Source: Branchinecta lynchi | Lineage: Eukaryota; Arthropoda; Branchiopoda; Anostraca; Branchinectidae | Reading direction: 5' to 3' | Assembly (NCBI GenBank): GCA_023053575.1 | Contig: JAKZAP010000021.1 | Coordinates: 13,516,212 to 13,580,211, forward strand | Length of the DNA stretch: 64,000 nt | Part shown: piece by piece, positions 28,030 through 39,177 of the stretch | Numbering within the stretch: the first letter of the stretch is position 1 | Layout: the number at the start of each line of letters is the position of its first letter | Position numbers and translations under genes: made by a program | Notes under the pieces: model-generated | Seen by the model: only the letters and a program-made list of their open reading frames with translations | Database searches by the model: none | What the model was told of the DNA's origin: nothing

Positions 28030-28392
28030 AAAAACAGAAGGGAGGTTTAAAGTCAAGGAAGGTGCGGGTATAAAAAACGTAGCATCCTGGGTATGGAGGT
28101 GACATTAAAAGATTAAACGGGGTAGAAATAGTATTAAATTTAACGTTGCTGAGTGGAGGAGGATGCGTAGCCAAAAAGTAGATATAAATTTTATTTTGTT
28201 GTTTTTGGGTTTTTATTTTGTGGGTAAATTAATAATAAGTTCAATTAATAGTTGCTTCACGGTGATAAATATAAAAATTAAAATGGGGGGATACTAATTC
28301 GAAGGAATGCTTAGAAAAACAGACAGTTGTTTGTTGCTTTGGCGATCGCTAGCATGATTGTGCCTTATTTGTGTTCCCTTATTTCAGAACAA
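28030..28392 (+). promoter_or_regulatory. Copy B: conserved block and splice acceptor
   Basis: It includes the core AACGTTGCTGAGTGGAGGAG at 28142 and ends CTTATTTCAG before the ATG at 28393, as in element 1. Confidence 0.45.
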
Positions 28393-28620
28393 ATGAAAGA
28401 AATCGTAGCATACATAAGTGACTTCAAGGCATATCGGGATTTTCTGGCAGGAGCAAAGGATGAATGGGTATCCGAGAATTTCGCTAAGGAACGCGTACTG
28501 ACGCTAATAATCAATCTGATAAGTAGTCCTTCCTTCGCTCCTGACAGGGAACTGATTAGGGAACTGAAAGTTATAGTGGGAAATAGCGTAAAAGTTTCAG
28601 CGGAACAAATTTCAACACAT
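28393..28620 (+). pseudogene. Copy B: 152-aa-protein gene, truncated
   Basis: The first 76 codons match 13820-14047 closely (MKEIVAYISDFKAYRDFL…). The gene then runs into the inverted segment at 28621 and loses its second half. Confidence 0.8.
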
Positions 28621-29150
28621 TTTACTCTCCATCTTTTTAGGGTTAGCCGTTAGCTCTTAGCCGATATCCTGTTATTGTGGTTGACGATTTCCGATAACTG
28701 TTTACCAAATCAGGGCCGGTGAGGCACGTTCTTTAAGCCTATAAAAGCCTTAACTGGTAAAGCCTGCGGCGAGAGGAAGTTAGGGACAGAGAACAGCAGT
28801 CACTCGCCCTCAGAACTCGCGTGGCGTATATATCATATGGTCACTATTTGACCCAGTGTTATGAAGACTTATTGTATGTGTTTACGTGATCTGTAAGACA
28901 TGAGCTGTGTATAATGAGACCAATCTATACTTGTGAATAAAGCCAGGATCAACCCGCAGCTTGCATTCTGAACTAGGATACCGGTTAAAGACTCCCAGGA
29001 GCAGACGGACGGCGAACTCGCCTCTACACCACTCTAAGGTAGACATTGCTGTTATGCCGACCATGCTACCCAGTCACTAACATGCAGTAGAGTAAGGGGA
29101 AGCCCCGTTTCACTGGTGGCAGCGGAGGGATAAATGGTAGTCAAATTTTG
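28621..29150 (+). repeat. LTR2, forward copy, with inverted flanking scraps
   Basis: The LTR proper is likely 28670-29112: it starts TGTTATTGTGG, has TATAAAA at 28741 and AATAAA near 28933, and ends CCCCGTTTCA. It is followed by CTGGTGGCAGCGG, which looks like a primer-binding site. On its left, 28621-28642 is the reverse complement of the coiled-coil gene at 27104-27125. On its right, 29128-29149 is the reverse complement of envelope 2 at about 4893-4914. So it is an inverted duplicate of the junctions at 4930/27103. It replaces everything from the middle of the 152-aa gene to the 3' region of copy B. Confidence 0.7.
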
Positions 29151-29421
29151 GGTCCATAAAACCTGTTAGTCACCGCTATGAAAACTTTTAGGCAAAGCAA
29201 GAGTTGAGGCTTTTAAGAACTGAGATTATATTTTTACAAAGCCGATACTGAAATTAGTTTGACTCGTTTGAACCTCAGGTTAGACAGGTCGACCAATTGG
29301 TAGATTTAAAGATAATGGAAATCAAGAGTAAGTTTAAGCAGTAGAAAACAGAATAGACGATATCAATATTTTGGCGTGGTTCTGTTTTGTCACAGACAAA
29401 ACTTTTCAGGAAAGGAAGGAG
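29151..29421 (+). other. Copy B: 3' untranslated region and polypurine tract
   Basis: It matches 26005-26271 of element 1 and ends in AGGAAAGGAAGGAG before the LTR. No coding sequence. Confidence 0.7.
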
Positions 29422-29799
29422 CGTGACATTGGGTTGGTCAATAATAATTAATTAGCAGAAGCGATTTTATTCTTAGTTCAGAAAATATAAAGAAGTAAAA
29501 CAATATCCATTTCCCTTTGGAAACGTAGAATGTCCGGAATGTTTGGATATCTGGCTAAACAAGACCAAAGGTTTCGATGGGATCCCAAAAATTCAATATC
29601 TGATCCAGACAACTGGGTCTTGTCTTAGCCAGATCCAGTCTTCGCCAGACTCCTTGAACATTTTTACAATTAAAATTCAGAAACAGATTAAGGCCAAATA
29701 GCTAATCACCTGAGAAAACCAAGTTCGGATTTGGATTCAGCATGTGTGTTTAACCCTATAAGTCATATCTGTTTTGACGAAAACTTCCTGCCACTTCTG

Positions 29800-30530
29800 C
29801 CAATTTCCCGGTTCCGGCCGAACTCCAGAACTACTTGTCCGGCGAAAAAAGAAAGCTCAAACACGAAATCAGGGTATCTTCTTTCCCCAGTAATGAACAT
29901 CTAATCAACTTCAAATAGAAATTTAGCTTATAACAAATTTTCCGATTCCAGCCGGATTCCGGTCGAACTATATGTCCGGGTAAAATACGATTGTCATACA
30001 GGGACTCAGCATCTCTTCTTACCCCTAAATCGCTTATCTAATCAACTAGAAATAAAACTTTGACTTCCAACAGTTTTCCGGTTTTGGCCGGATTCCGGAC
30101 GAACTACATGTCCGGGTAGAAACTTGTTTTCACATAAGTGTTCAGCATGTCTTCCTGCCTTAAATCGAACATCTAATCAACTCCAAATAAAACTTTTAAT
30201 TTTGACAAACTTTCCGGTTTGGGCCGGATTCCGGTCGAAATACTTGTCCGTCGAGAAAATAGTTTTCACCATCGTCTTCAGCATGTCTTCCTACCTCTAA
30301 ATCGAACATTTAATCAACTTCAAATAAAACTTTTACTTTCAACAAACTTTCCGGTTTGGGCCGGATTCCGGGCGAAATACTTGTCCGTCGAGAAAATAGT
30401 TTTCACCATCGTCTTCAGCATGTCTTCCTACCCCTAAATCGAACATCTAATCAATTTTAAATAAAACTTTTACTTTCAACAAACTTTCCGGTTTGGGCCG
30501 GATTCCGGGCGAAATACTTGTCCGTCGAAA
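29800..30530 (+). repeat. Minisatellite, about six units of ~130-142 bp
   Basis: Each unit carries a core like CCGGTTTGGGCCGGATTCCGG followed by CGAAATACTTGTCCG and AACATCTAATCAACT. Core starts are near 29806, 29940, 30069, 30209, 30350 and 30487. The last three are nearly identical, the first ones diverged. Confidence 0.75.
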
Positions 30531-30718
30531 AATATAATCGACTATCACATTAGCTGTTTCAAAATATTTTGTTTGTCCCTTAATGTGAATCCCCTCCCCC
30601 ACCCCTAAATGTAGAGCTACAAAGCCCATCTACGAACTTGACTGGTCCGACGACCCAACGAACCCTCACACCAAGTTTCATCAAAATATCTCATTCCCTT
30701 CGAGAGTTATCGTGCTTA

Positions 30719-30770
30719 CAGACGGACGGACGGACGGACAGACGGACGGACGGACGGAAGGACAGACGGA
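30719..30770 (+). repeat. ACGG-type microsatellite
   Basis: About a dozen GACG/GACA tetranucleotides follow ATCGTGCTTACA. Such a tract near one end is common in some invertebrate non-autonomous elements. Confidence 0.85.
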
Positions 30771-31234
30771 CAACTTTTGCGATGTCATAGGTATCCCTCC
30801 ACTTACGTTTTGGGATCCCAAAAACCTGTATTCTGGTGGGATAGCCTGGAAGCTGAGGTTTTGGATCCTGCTGAAAAAACGTAGCATCCTGGGTATGGAG
30901 GTTTTTAGGAATGCCTTATGTGGTGGAAGAATGGAAACTGTGGTAAAGGAAGATCGGTTTCAAGGAGATGCGAATTAGAAACTGACCTAGCTGTTGGATA
31001 TTTCTGGACGTTTTTGTGAACTGAAATTGTCAATACAGTAAGTCAGCTCGAACCACCAAGCAACAGACTACGATCCCAAATACGCCTTTGAAGAGTCGAG
31101 AGATTCCCCCGTTCGCACACTATCTTTATGTTCGCAAGGTGGGTTTAGCCCACCGTCAGAATACCGACATTGAACCGGCAACGAAAGGTCTATCGCGGGA
31201 CCTCAGAATAAAGAGTAATAACCGCATTGGTTCA

Positions 31235-31467
31235 TGTGCCCTTACTGCAAAGGCGTGATAACGCCAAGCTTCGCAGGAAAGGGGACATGCTCCGACTGCC
31301 ATGGTGCAGTTTTCATGGCAGAGATGTGGGCCGACTGCCTGGTCTGCCACAGTTCGACAACATACACAAAAGAAGACAAGAATTGGGGGGATGAAGAAGA
31401 AAAAAGGGAACTCTGCTGGGGATGCAGAGAAAAAGTCGTTAAAATAATAAAAATCTTTAAATTGTAA
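31235..31467 (+). pseudogene. Copy C: four-CxxC protein, 5' end replaced by an LTR
   Basis: From CPYCKG onward all four CxxC motifs (CPYC, CSDC, CLVC, CWGC) and the terminal IFKL are in frame. The first ~9 codons are cut by the LTR of copy B, though an ATG formed at the junction (31234) keeps the frame open. Confidence 0.75.
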
Positions 31468-31836
31468 AAAAAGGGGAGGATTAAGGTCAAGGGAGGTAGG
31501 GGTATAAAATCATGGGGTGATTTTTTTTGAAAGTGCAGGTGACGTTAAAAGACTAAATGGGGTAATAATAGTTTTTGAAATTTAACGTTGCTGAGTGGAG
31601 GAGGATGCATAGACAATAAGTAGGATATAGATTGTGTTGTTGTTTTGTTTCGTTTTATTTGACGGGTAAATTAATAGTAAGTGAAAGAATTAGTTGCTGC
31701 GTGGGAAAAAAAATAAAAGAATTAAAATGCGGTTATTAATTCACAAGAATGCTTTGTAAGACTGCCATCTATGTGTTGCTTTGGCGATCGATAATGCTGC
31801 TGTGCCTTATTCGTGTACCTTTTCATTTCAGAACAA
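31468..31836 (+). promoter_or_regulatory. Copy C: conserved block and splice acceptor
   Basis: The core TTAACGTTGCTGAGTGGAGG lies at about 31582, and the block ends TTTCATTTCAG before the ATG at 31837. Confidence 0.45.
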
Positions 31837-32289
31837 ATGATCGTAGCATACATAAGTGACTTCAAATCACACCGGGATTTTCTGGCAGGAGGGAAAGAGG
31901 AGAGGGTATCCGTAAATTTTTCTATGGAATGTGTTCTCACGCTGATTGTCAATTTGATAAGTAGTCCATCTTTTACTCCTGAAATTGTGCTTGTTGGAGA
32001 ATTGAAATCAGTGGTGGAAAATAGCGTAAAAATTTTGGCGGAGCAGCTCTCGCTACATTAGTCACAACACAATAAGGGGACAGAAATATTAAACTCCATA
32101 GAAAAGAGCGGCGTCAAGTGGTTCCTCAGAATAAACTCACAAGTCAGCGAGGTAGTAGAAAGCACAGACCCCTGGATAAAAACGACTTATTGTCCAGCGG
32201 GAATGCCTAAAACTTCAGAATTAAGTGGACTCCGGAAAATGTATCCTAAAGTAAGACCCGAAAACCTAACCGAGTGGGATAAGATTTAA
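31837..32289 (+). pseudogene. Copy C: 152-aa-protein gene with one stop
   Basis: It aligns over the full length with 13820-14278. It lacks two codons after the first Met and has an in-frame TAG at 32059-32061. It ends …ENLTEWDKI like the other copies. Confidence 0.8.
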
Positions 32290-32370
32290 ACGATGATAGA
32301 CCCATGGTTGAGATATTAGATTCATTGTATATTTTTACCGTAGGTTTATCATTGCACTAAACGCACAAAA

Positions 32371-32720
32371 ATGAACATTGGATTCCTGCTGATTGTTTCT
32401 GTGACAGTATTGGCTTACGACTCGGGAAACTACCACACAACCAAAAATCGTATGGAATTTTTGTTAGTCGATGGCGCTTTAATCCAGAAAATAAATGGGG
32501 TCACAATTATGACGTCAGAATGGATTGTTTATCTTGACGTCGAATTGGAACACCTACAGTCGACTTGTCGAGCGCTGACCGAGCGTACAGAACGTTAACT
32601 GATAAGATCAAATCATTATTATGAGAACTCAATTTTATTAAAAATTTACGCTTTGGACCGCCACAAGGATGCAGTGTTCCATGTGGTCAGGGAAGACACG
32701 GATATGTTAATGAGAAGTAA
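32371..32720 (+). pseudogene. Copy C: envelope-1 N-terminal fragment
   Basis: The signal peptide (MNIGFLLIVSVTVLAYDS) and the first ~75 residues match copies D and E. A deletion and stop near 32596 follow, with scattered similarity to about 32720. The rest of the envelope genes is deleted up to the 3' region. TTTTTACCGTAG upstream is the acceptor. Confidence 0.75.
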
Positions 32721-33227
32721 TTTTAATGGGTGTTTTAAGAACCTAATCTTATTTTTAAACTTTAAACGATAAATTAAATTTTTTATGGGTGAGTTAGCCA
32801 AGTCATCACTTGATTTTCTTTCGATAAAAATAAATCCTACCCTGAACGAAATTTTTCGAAAGGGCGAAGGGATCTAGAATTTATTTAAATTCATTTTATT
32901 TTAATCTTGCATAGAATACCCTTTTCCAGGAGAGTAGACAGCATGTGAGCTGGTAGCAAAAGGCTTCGGGTCGGAAAACTCGCAAGCCGCCGCACACGAA
33001 AACTTTTAGGCAAAGGAAGTGTAGAAGCATTAAAATTTTGCTTTCATATTTTGAAAAGCCGATACTGAAATATGGAATATCTATTGTAACAGGAAGTTAG
33101 ACAGGCGTACCAAATTTTTAGAATGCAAAAATAAAATAAGCTCAATTAATGAAGAGTTTACAAAATCAAGTACTGGCAATGGCATAGTTTGTTTTGTCGG
33201 AGTCACAACTTTGTGAGGGATAACGAG
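32721..33227 (+). other. Copy C: 3' untranslated region
   Basis: From about 32808 it resembles 25850-26271 of element 1, including the hairpin-forming CCTACCCTGAACGAA…GGGCGAAGGG. No gene. Confidence 0.55.
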
Positions 33228-34071
33228 TGTTACGAATAGTATTTTAGAATTTAGAATATCAAAATTAGCCTCCCATTAGTCGGAATAATTCAGGCTTTCG
33301 GGATCTGCATTATTAAGAATAATCTTTCGTGGTTTTCAAATACGCTGTTGTTGCGGCACCAAACTTGCGTCATCTACACCTTAGCTCGCAGATGTAAGTG
33401 AATGTTGTTAGGTGAACTTTGCCGCCTATCGTTCTGGTGTCACTCATGTTCTGCGAAAGAAGGAGATAAAAAAGATGAGATCATGTTATTTTAAATATGC
33501 GAAGCACCTGCTCCACTTGTCGAAATTATGCCACAACCATACTTTGACGGAGAAGTTCAAAATTCAAGATGCAAGTGTTACCCTTTTGGATGTTTCTTCT
33601 TCGCTATAAAAAATCATTGACAACAGAACCCAACCAGCGCACGACCTTCTACACTGCTTCCTGGCCGACGATTGAAATTAAGTGTCTTTTTGTGTATGTT
33701 TATGTGTTTTATTTACTTTCTTCATTTACTCCGCTTTCTGAAAACGGCGGGTTATAAATAAATTACTTACTTACTTTGCAGTTAGGCACGCGAGATAGGA
33801 CTTGGATGTGAAGCCCGGAGCGAGAGAATAATTTAGATTACCTTACGTGTTAACCGAAGCAAGTTGTACTAAAGGAATAAATAAAGTAAGTGTCAAAGAA
33901 AAAAAATCGACCTTCCCGAAACGAAAGAATACGATCCTAAATGCGCCTTCGAAGGTAGAATATTGCCGCCGCTTGAACGCTACCATATTATGATCTCAAG
34001 TCGGACGTAAACCGTCGGTCGGAGTATAAAGAATATAAATAAAACGAGGGCTAAAACCTATCATTGGTTTA
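33228..34071 (+). repeat. Copy C: 3' LTR type B, interrupted by a LINE
   Basis: It starts TGTTACGAATAG and ends CATTGGTTTA, matching the LTRs at 36651 and 50689. The part 33419-33776 is an inserted LINE end. AATAAA and GTAAGT (33886) are present. It abuts copy F's 3' region. Confidence 0.8.
33419..33776 (+). mobile_element. 5'-truncated LINE end with TTAC tail
   Basis: It interrupts the type B LTR between GGTGAACTTT and GTTAGGCACG, which are contiguous (apart from a few bases) in the LTR at 36651. Its 3' 160 bp match window bases 138-300 and end in TTACTTAC. A 65-codon frame at its start is not recognisable. Confidence 0.7.
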
Positions 34072-34717
34072 AGGTTGACCTGTTTGAACCTCAGGTTAGA
34101 CAGGGCGACCAATTGGTAGAATTAAAAATGATGGAAATCAAGAGTAAGTTTAAAAAGTAGAAAGCAGAATAGACGATATCAAGATTTTGGCGTGGTTCTG
34201 TTTTGTCGGAGACAAAACTTTTCAGGGAAGGAAGGAATGTGACATTGGGTTGGTCATTAATAATTAATTAGCAGACGCGATTTTATTCTTAGTTCAGAAA
34301 ATATAAAAGACGAAAAAGAATTTCCATTTCCCCTTGGAAACTTAGACTTTGGTTTGAATATCCTAGAAGCTGAGGTTTGGATATCCTGCAGAAAAAAAAC
34401 CAATAAATCATCCGGGTACTGAGGTTTCTAGGAATATCCTGTGTTGTGCAACAGCGGAAGTTTGTGGTAACGCAGGAACAGAAGAGCGGTTTTGACGCAG
34501 AATAGATTGAGATGCCAATTAGAAATAAGCCAAGCAAAAGTTGTTGTGAAGAATCAGGAATTTTGTGATACCGATGTATCAATACAGTAAGTCATCTCGA
34601 ACGACCAAACGAAAGACTACGATCCCGAATACGCCACCCTATTATGTTCTCAAGTCTGACATAAGCCGCCGGCCAGAGTATAAAGAGTAATAATAACACA
34701 AGGGGCTAAGAACCTCA
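34072..34717 (+). repeat. Copy F: 3' region, polypurine tract and type A LTR
   Basis: 34072-34237 matches the element-1 region before its 3' LTR, ending AGGGAAGGAAGGAA. The LTR (34238-34717) starts TGTGACATTGGG, is internally deleted relative to 5032-5597 and stops at AACCTCA, short of the usual end. Confidence 0.7.
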
Positions 34718-36100
34718 ATATTACATCCGTCTGTCGTTCAGTTGTATACTGCTCGTTTTATCTCTGCATGTGATATTTGTTTTATGGTTGTTGATATCAG
34801 TTGCTATTTTCACCGGTGGATAACAGCTAATACGGTTGCGGTTTTACTCTCCTAAACATCGTGTCATGTACAAAATGAGAATTGTGTTGATTTTCTCCTT
34901 GGTATTTAAAACATTTATTTCCACCTTTTCTTCCTCCAGTCATGGAAATTTGCAATACAAATGGTGTGATTCTCGCCTCGAAATTTGAGACATTCATTTT
35001 CACCTTCACGAGATGGTACCCTCGATGTGGAGGTGTTGCTTGTCATATCTTCATCCCCGCCCCACTATGTTTTTCTTTCAGGAGAAAGGTAAAAATAAGA
35101 ATAATGATTTTAGTGGGGAAGTCTTACGATTTTGATCCGGTATCCTTGATAGGTGATTCTCTAGTCCCCACGTTGTTATGGGTCGTTTGTAGATAGAACA
35201 CAGAACAATTAATAAATAGCCATGAAGGCACCGTTATGAATTAACGCGTACAGACAGACGCAATTTCGTAGGTAGGCATCTGCTTTGAATCGGAGTGTTC
35301 GCCCTTTAGGTAATTTCGTTGGTTTGAGCTTCATGCATTGTTCCGAGGTAGTCCCACGAGGTAGAGGTCCCCTTGAAACTCGTTTTGGTAATCGATGATT
35401 TTTTTCTCGTTTGTTGGGTAAATTATGGTATTTTGGATATCCTTAAATCGGTATTCTACACGTACGAGATGTCTCTGGAATTAACGCCGTAACAGTAGAT
35501 GAACATTCGTTTTGGATACTTCCATTTCGTGCATTGTAGGCTCTAAAGACCTTCCTGAAATAGACTTGCATATTATTCGTAATTCCCTCGTTAAAAGTTT
35601 AATGGAGGGGTAAAGTAAAATACATGAAAAAGTATCGGGCGGACACACGTCCAATATAAATTTCGTCAAAGTTCGATTTGCAGTCACATTACTGGCCCGT
35701 GCGTTACCAAAATACTTTAAATTCCCAATTCTGTTAAACAGGCCTTGCCACAGTTGTATGCCAGATGTGTAAACCGCCTATCTGCATTCGCATTCGTTTT
35801 TTTTTTCTGGTTATTTCTCGTCCGCAGTCAGATTTCTGAAGTATTATCACCTCGAACATTAACATACGACATTGTAGGCGGACAAAGTAGAGTCGTAGTT
35901 GTAATTGTGTATACAGTTTGCTGTGTACCCTATACAAAGTATTTGTCGGGTAACACCACACGAGCGTCATATGATAAAATAACGAGAGTTTGGCACGCAA
36001 TGAAGCAAATGACAGAACACACAGTTAAATAAGAATACAAATGAATGAGCTCAGTTAAACGAGTATACAAACAAATTAATACGTTATCGACAATATGATT
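34718..36100. other. No recognisable gene
   Basis: Short open frames on both strands (up to about 95 codons near 35745-36032) have no resemblance to known proteins or to genes of the elements here. No terminal repeats are seen. It may be host sequence or a decayed element. Confidence 0.35.
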
Positions 36101-36650
36101 AATAATTCAGAAGAAATCAACACATTAAGAGACGAAATAAATGAAGTTTAAACAGAAAGCAACATAAACATAAACTGAAGTAAAAAGAGTAGAAAGTGTA
36201 AACCCAGGATATTTGTTTGTTTCAAATATAAATAATGAACCTGTTATACGACTTTGAAGACAAGAAGTGATTCATTTATCCCAGTTCTTATAATTTGCAA
36301 TAATAATTGTTTTTCTATTTGGAAGCAACATTTTCGAAATCAAACACTCATCGTTTGTGTATTTCAGAGCAATGACAGGAGTTGTTAAGCCCATCAGCGA
36401 GTGCAAGTCATTCCGACAGTACTTGGCAGAAGGCAGAAGCAGAACGCGAGTCAGAAAATTTTGCTAAAGAATGTGTTCTCACTCTGATTATCGAAACGAT
36501 AATTGTCTGGTGGAGAATAACGTAAAGGTAACGCGGGTGGAGCTTGAGAAAAGCTTAAGGTCGCATTCAAAAATTTCCGATCTAAAGAAGTCAATCTGAA
36601 ACAGCGGAATCATATGGTTTATGAGCGTGGGTTCGAAAGTCGTCACATGT
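36101..36650 (+). pseudogene. Remnant of an old copy: 152-aa-protein gene, possibly coiled-coil gene
   Basis: At 36372, directly after TATTTCAGAGCA, the frame starts MTGVVKPISECKSFRQYLAEG, matching MKEIVAYISDFKSYRDFLAGG of the 152-aa protein. FAKECVLTLII-like sequence follows at about 36463, then a deletion. The last part (36598-36650) resembles the IKWILRVTSQV segment. Upstream at 36097 a short frame MINNSEEINTLRDEINEV may be a scrap of the coiled-coil gene. Copy D's LTR interrupts it. Confidence 0.55.
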
Positions 36651-37091
36651 GTTACGAATAGGATTTTAGAATTTAGAATATCAAAATTAGCCCTCCCATT
36701 AGTCGGAATAATTCGGGTTTTCGGGATCTGCATTAGTAAGAATACTCTTTCGTGGTTTTCAAATATCCTGCTGCGTCTCCAGACTCGTGTTATCTAAACC
36801 TTAGCTCCCAGACGTTAGTGACTGCGGTTAGGTGAACTTTCTGGTTAGGTAAGCGAGATAGGATTTGGGTGTGAAGCCCGGAGCGAGAGAATAAATTAGA
36901 TTACCTTATGTGCTTGCTGAAAGTGGTTGTTCTTAAGGAATTAATAAAGTAAGTGTCAAAAGAAAAGAGACCTCACGAAACGAAAGACTACGATCCCAAA
37001 TACGCCTTCGAAGGATGAATATTGCCGCCGCTCGAACACTACCATATAATGATCTCAAGTCGGACATAAACCGCCGGTCAGAGTATAAAGA
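36651..37091 (+). repeat. Copy D: 5' LTR type B, 3' end deleted
   Basis: It starts TGTTACGAATAG and matches 50689-51110. Its last ~35 bases and part of the primer-binding site are missing, the sequence passing from AAAGAG straight to GTGAAGCGTCG. GTAAGT is at 36949. Confidence 0.8.
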
Positions 37092-37204
37092 GGTGAAGCG
37101 TCGTCTTTCGTTTGGAGGGAAGGTGTAGGCTATATGTTACGGTATATAGTATTTTGAGTGCATTTTTCACGTTTTATTTTAACGGGTTAGTGAGCGAACG
37201 TAAA

Positions 37205-38140
37205 ATGTCTGTCGAAGACACAGCAAAGATGTCATTTGACATACTTTGCGAAATGCATACCAAGTGCCTACCTTCAACAGTAGCGGCGATGTTTTAGTAT
37301 TGGTTGAGACGCTTGGAAACTTGAAATTTTGGGACGAATCTATTAAGAGTGATGAGCTTATCCGTTTAGCATTCATGAAAACGAAAGGGCCAGCGCCTAA
37401 TTTCATGACCAGTCACGCGAAATTTGAAATATTCGATGATCTGAAGAAAGCTCTTTCAAATCAGTTCGAACATACATCGCTTAGAGCACGTTTATTTCAT
37501 GAAGCTCTTCGTCAGGAGGATGGCGAAGATCCGTTTCCGTTTTTCGAAAAATTGAAATTAAAGACTTTCAAGCTCATGGGTTTTGATAAAGCTCCGTCGG
37601 CAACTGAAGAAAATTTTATTGTCTATTGAAATCTCTTGAAAAACCTACTTCTAGACAGTCTTTCTCCTAAACTAGGAATGAGAGTGGTCGCTAAGTGTAC
37701 CAAAGATTTTGAGGAAGCCACATAGTTTCTAATAAATGATTTCCGTGCAAGTGAATTTGCTAAATCCAAATCGCCGCATATGCTTTCTGCTATAGTTTCC
37801 GCTTCAGTTGAACCTAAGCCTAGTGTACCAGCGAACGTAACCTCACGAGATAGTATGGTCCGGGATAACATGCAAAATAAGCATAGAGACGGTACTATTT
37901 ATCGGCGTTCGAGTCACCCAACATTTCGCCATCGGGAGTCGTCACAAAATGAACGACTGTCAAATGGCGCAAGCGGCCTTAGGGGCAGATCTCGAGGAAT
38001 AAGAATGTTCGGGAAAGTCACTGTGGGAGGTCAGAGTTCCGAAACCGGGTACATCGAGTCAGAATTGCTTGAACTGCCACAAAGCTGGCCATTTTGCTCG
38101 TGAATGTCGCGCGCCACGTGCCATACGATGCTATAATTAC
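37205..38140 (+). pseudogene. gag: Copy D: gag, degraded
   Basis: It begins MSVEDTAKMSFD. A one-base loss near 37250 shifts the frame, and TGA (37627) and TAG (37723) stops follow. Capsid and the basic linker align with copy E throughout. Only one and a half zinc knuckles remain (CHKAGHFAREC, CYNY) before the sequence jumps at 38141. Confidence 0.85.
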
Positions 38141-38232
38141 CAAAGTTTTTATTTTTTATTTTTTTTTACCGGGTTATTGGGCGAACGTAAAATGTCTGTC
38201 GAAAACACAGCAAAAATGTCCCTTGACACGCT
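38141..38232 (+). other. Copy D: second leader and gag start, joined to RT
   Basis: After the broken knuckle comes a T-rich stretch, the leader segment CGGGTTATTGGGCGAACGTA and a second gag start (ATG at 38191, MSVENTAKMSLDTL). At 38233 it passes straight into the pol segment KPVAKAEINRMLACK. Half of gag and the protease region are skipped, as expected from template switching during reverse transcription or from unequal recombination. Confidence 0.7.
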
Positions 38233-38277
38233 AAAACCAGTTGCAAAGGCGGAAATTAACCGAATGTTGGCTTGTAA

Positions 38278-38832
38278 AGCATTGTCCTAATAGGTGTAAT
38301 AAGGTGAATAGCGCTATACGCGATGTCTACGTCTTAACACACACGCCTGTTCAAATACAACCCAAGAGGTTCTTATCAATGCGGCTTCCGGTGTTGCCAA
38401 GGTAATACAATTTTTCGAGCTCTAAAAATATCCGAAAAGGTTCTTGGTACTACTTGAAGTACACGAGTACAATATAACGCAAATTATACTTTAAAAAAAC
38501 TATTAAAATAACGGATGGACAGCATTGGTCCTCGAACTGACGAAAAGCCGTCGTAATAGAACAAAAACGTGTTTTTGTTAAGAAAAGTTGTTTCTTTAGC
38601 TTCAAACAAAGTAGAACTGTTGTGCTTTCCTTGGCAACACTGACGACGCTGCGCCTCTCCTCGGCCCGCTGGCGAACCAACCAAGCGATCTGATTGGCCC
38701 TGCATAAGCCAGAATAGAACGCTAGTCTATTCTCGTTATTCACCTTATTACAGCGCGCTCCGAGGAAAAGAGGAATCTGTAATAAGTCTTATACGCGGTA
38801 ATACACCTTATTACACCAATTAGGACAATGCT
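38278..38832. mobile_element. 555-bp Harbinger-type MITE in pol of copy D
   Basis: It is flanked by TAA (38275-38277 and 38833-38835). The terminal inverted repeats start AGCATTGTCCTAATAGGTGT and are near-perfect over about 30 bp. There is no credible gene inside. The AGC start and the TAA duplication match the PIF/Harbinger pattern, but the repeats differ from those of the 17865-23888 element. Confidence 0.8.
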
Positions 38833-39177
38833 TAAGGTTATAGAGCCAGCCGCTTCGCCGTGGTTAGCTCCGTTATTGTTGGTCGGGAAGAAAGATGGAA
38901 GCTATCGTGCAGTTACAGATTTTCGTCGCCTGAATGATGTGACAGTGGGAGACGAGTTTCCGCTCCCTCATATCGCTGCTATTTTATACAAATTGCATGG
39001 CAAAAAGATTTTCTCTGTTCTTGACTGTTTGAGTGGTTATTGGCAGATGGAAATTGATCCGGAAAGCCGCAAATACACGGGGCTTTCATCTCCAGGCTTC
39101 GAGCAATTCGTATACGCGAAACTCGCGTTTGGTCTAAAAAACGCGCCTGCGGCTCATAGTAGAATTATGCATAGAAT

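Larger units (their letters stand above)
29579..30819. mobile_element. Non-coding insertion with GGGATCCC inverted ends
   Basis: The left end is GGGATCCCAAAA and the right end is its reverse complement TTTTGGGATCCC. Just inside the left end, sequence at 29606-29627 pairs with 29554-29575. The interior holds a minisatellite and an ACGG-type microsatellite and no gene. The superfamily is not assigned. The exact ends and the target duplication are unclear. Confidence 0.5.
29422..31234 (+). repeat. Copy B: 3' LTR type A, interrupted
   Basis: The parts at 29422-29578 and 30820-31234 match the LTR of element 1 (start xGTGACATTGGG, end GCATTGGTTCA). A 1.24-kb insertion lies between. The LTR abuts the CxxC gene of copy C directly, so copy B was inserted into that gene or a deletion joined them. 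Confidence 0.7.

Noticed and set aside
29800..30530. Regularly spaced repeats that could suggest a CRISPR-like array
   Set aside because: Units are contiguous ~140-bp minisatellite repeats without unique spacers, in an animal genome.
38450..38743. 97-codon minus-strand frame inside the 555-bp MITE
   Set aside because: No resemblance to a transposase or any other family. The element is short with MITE structure.
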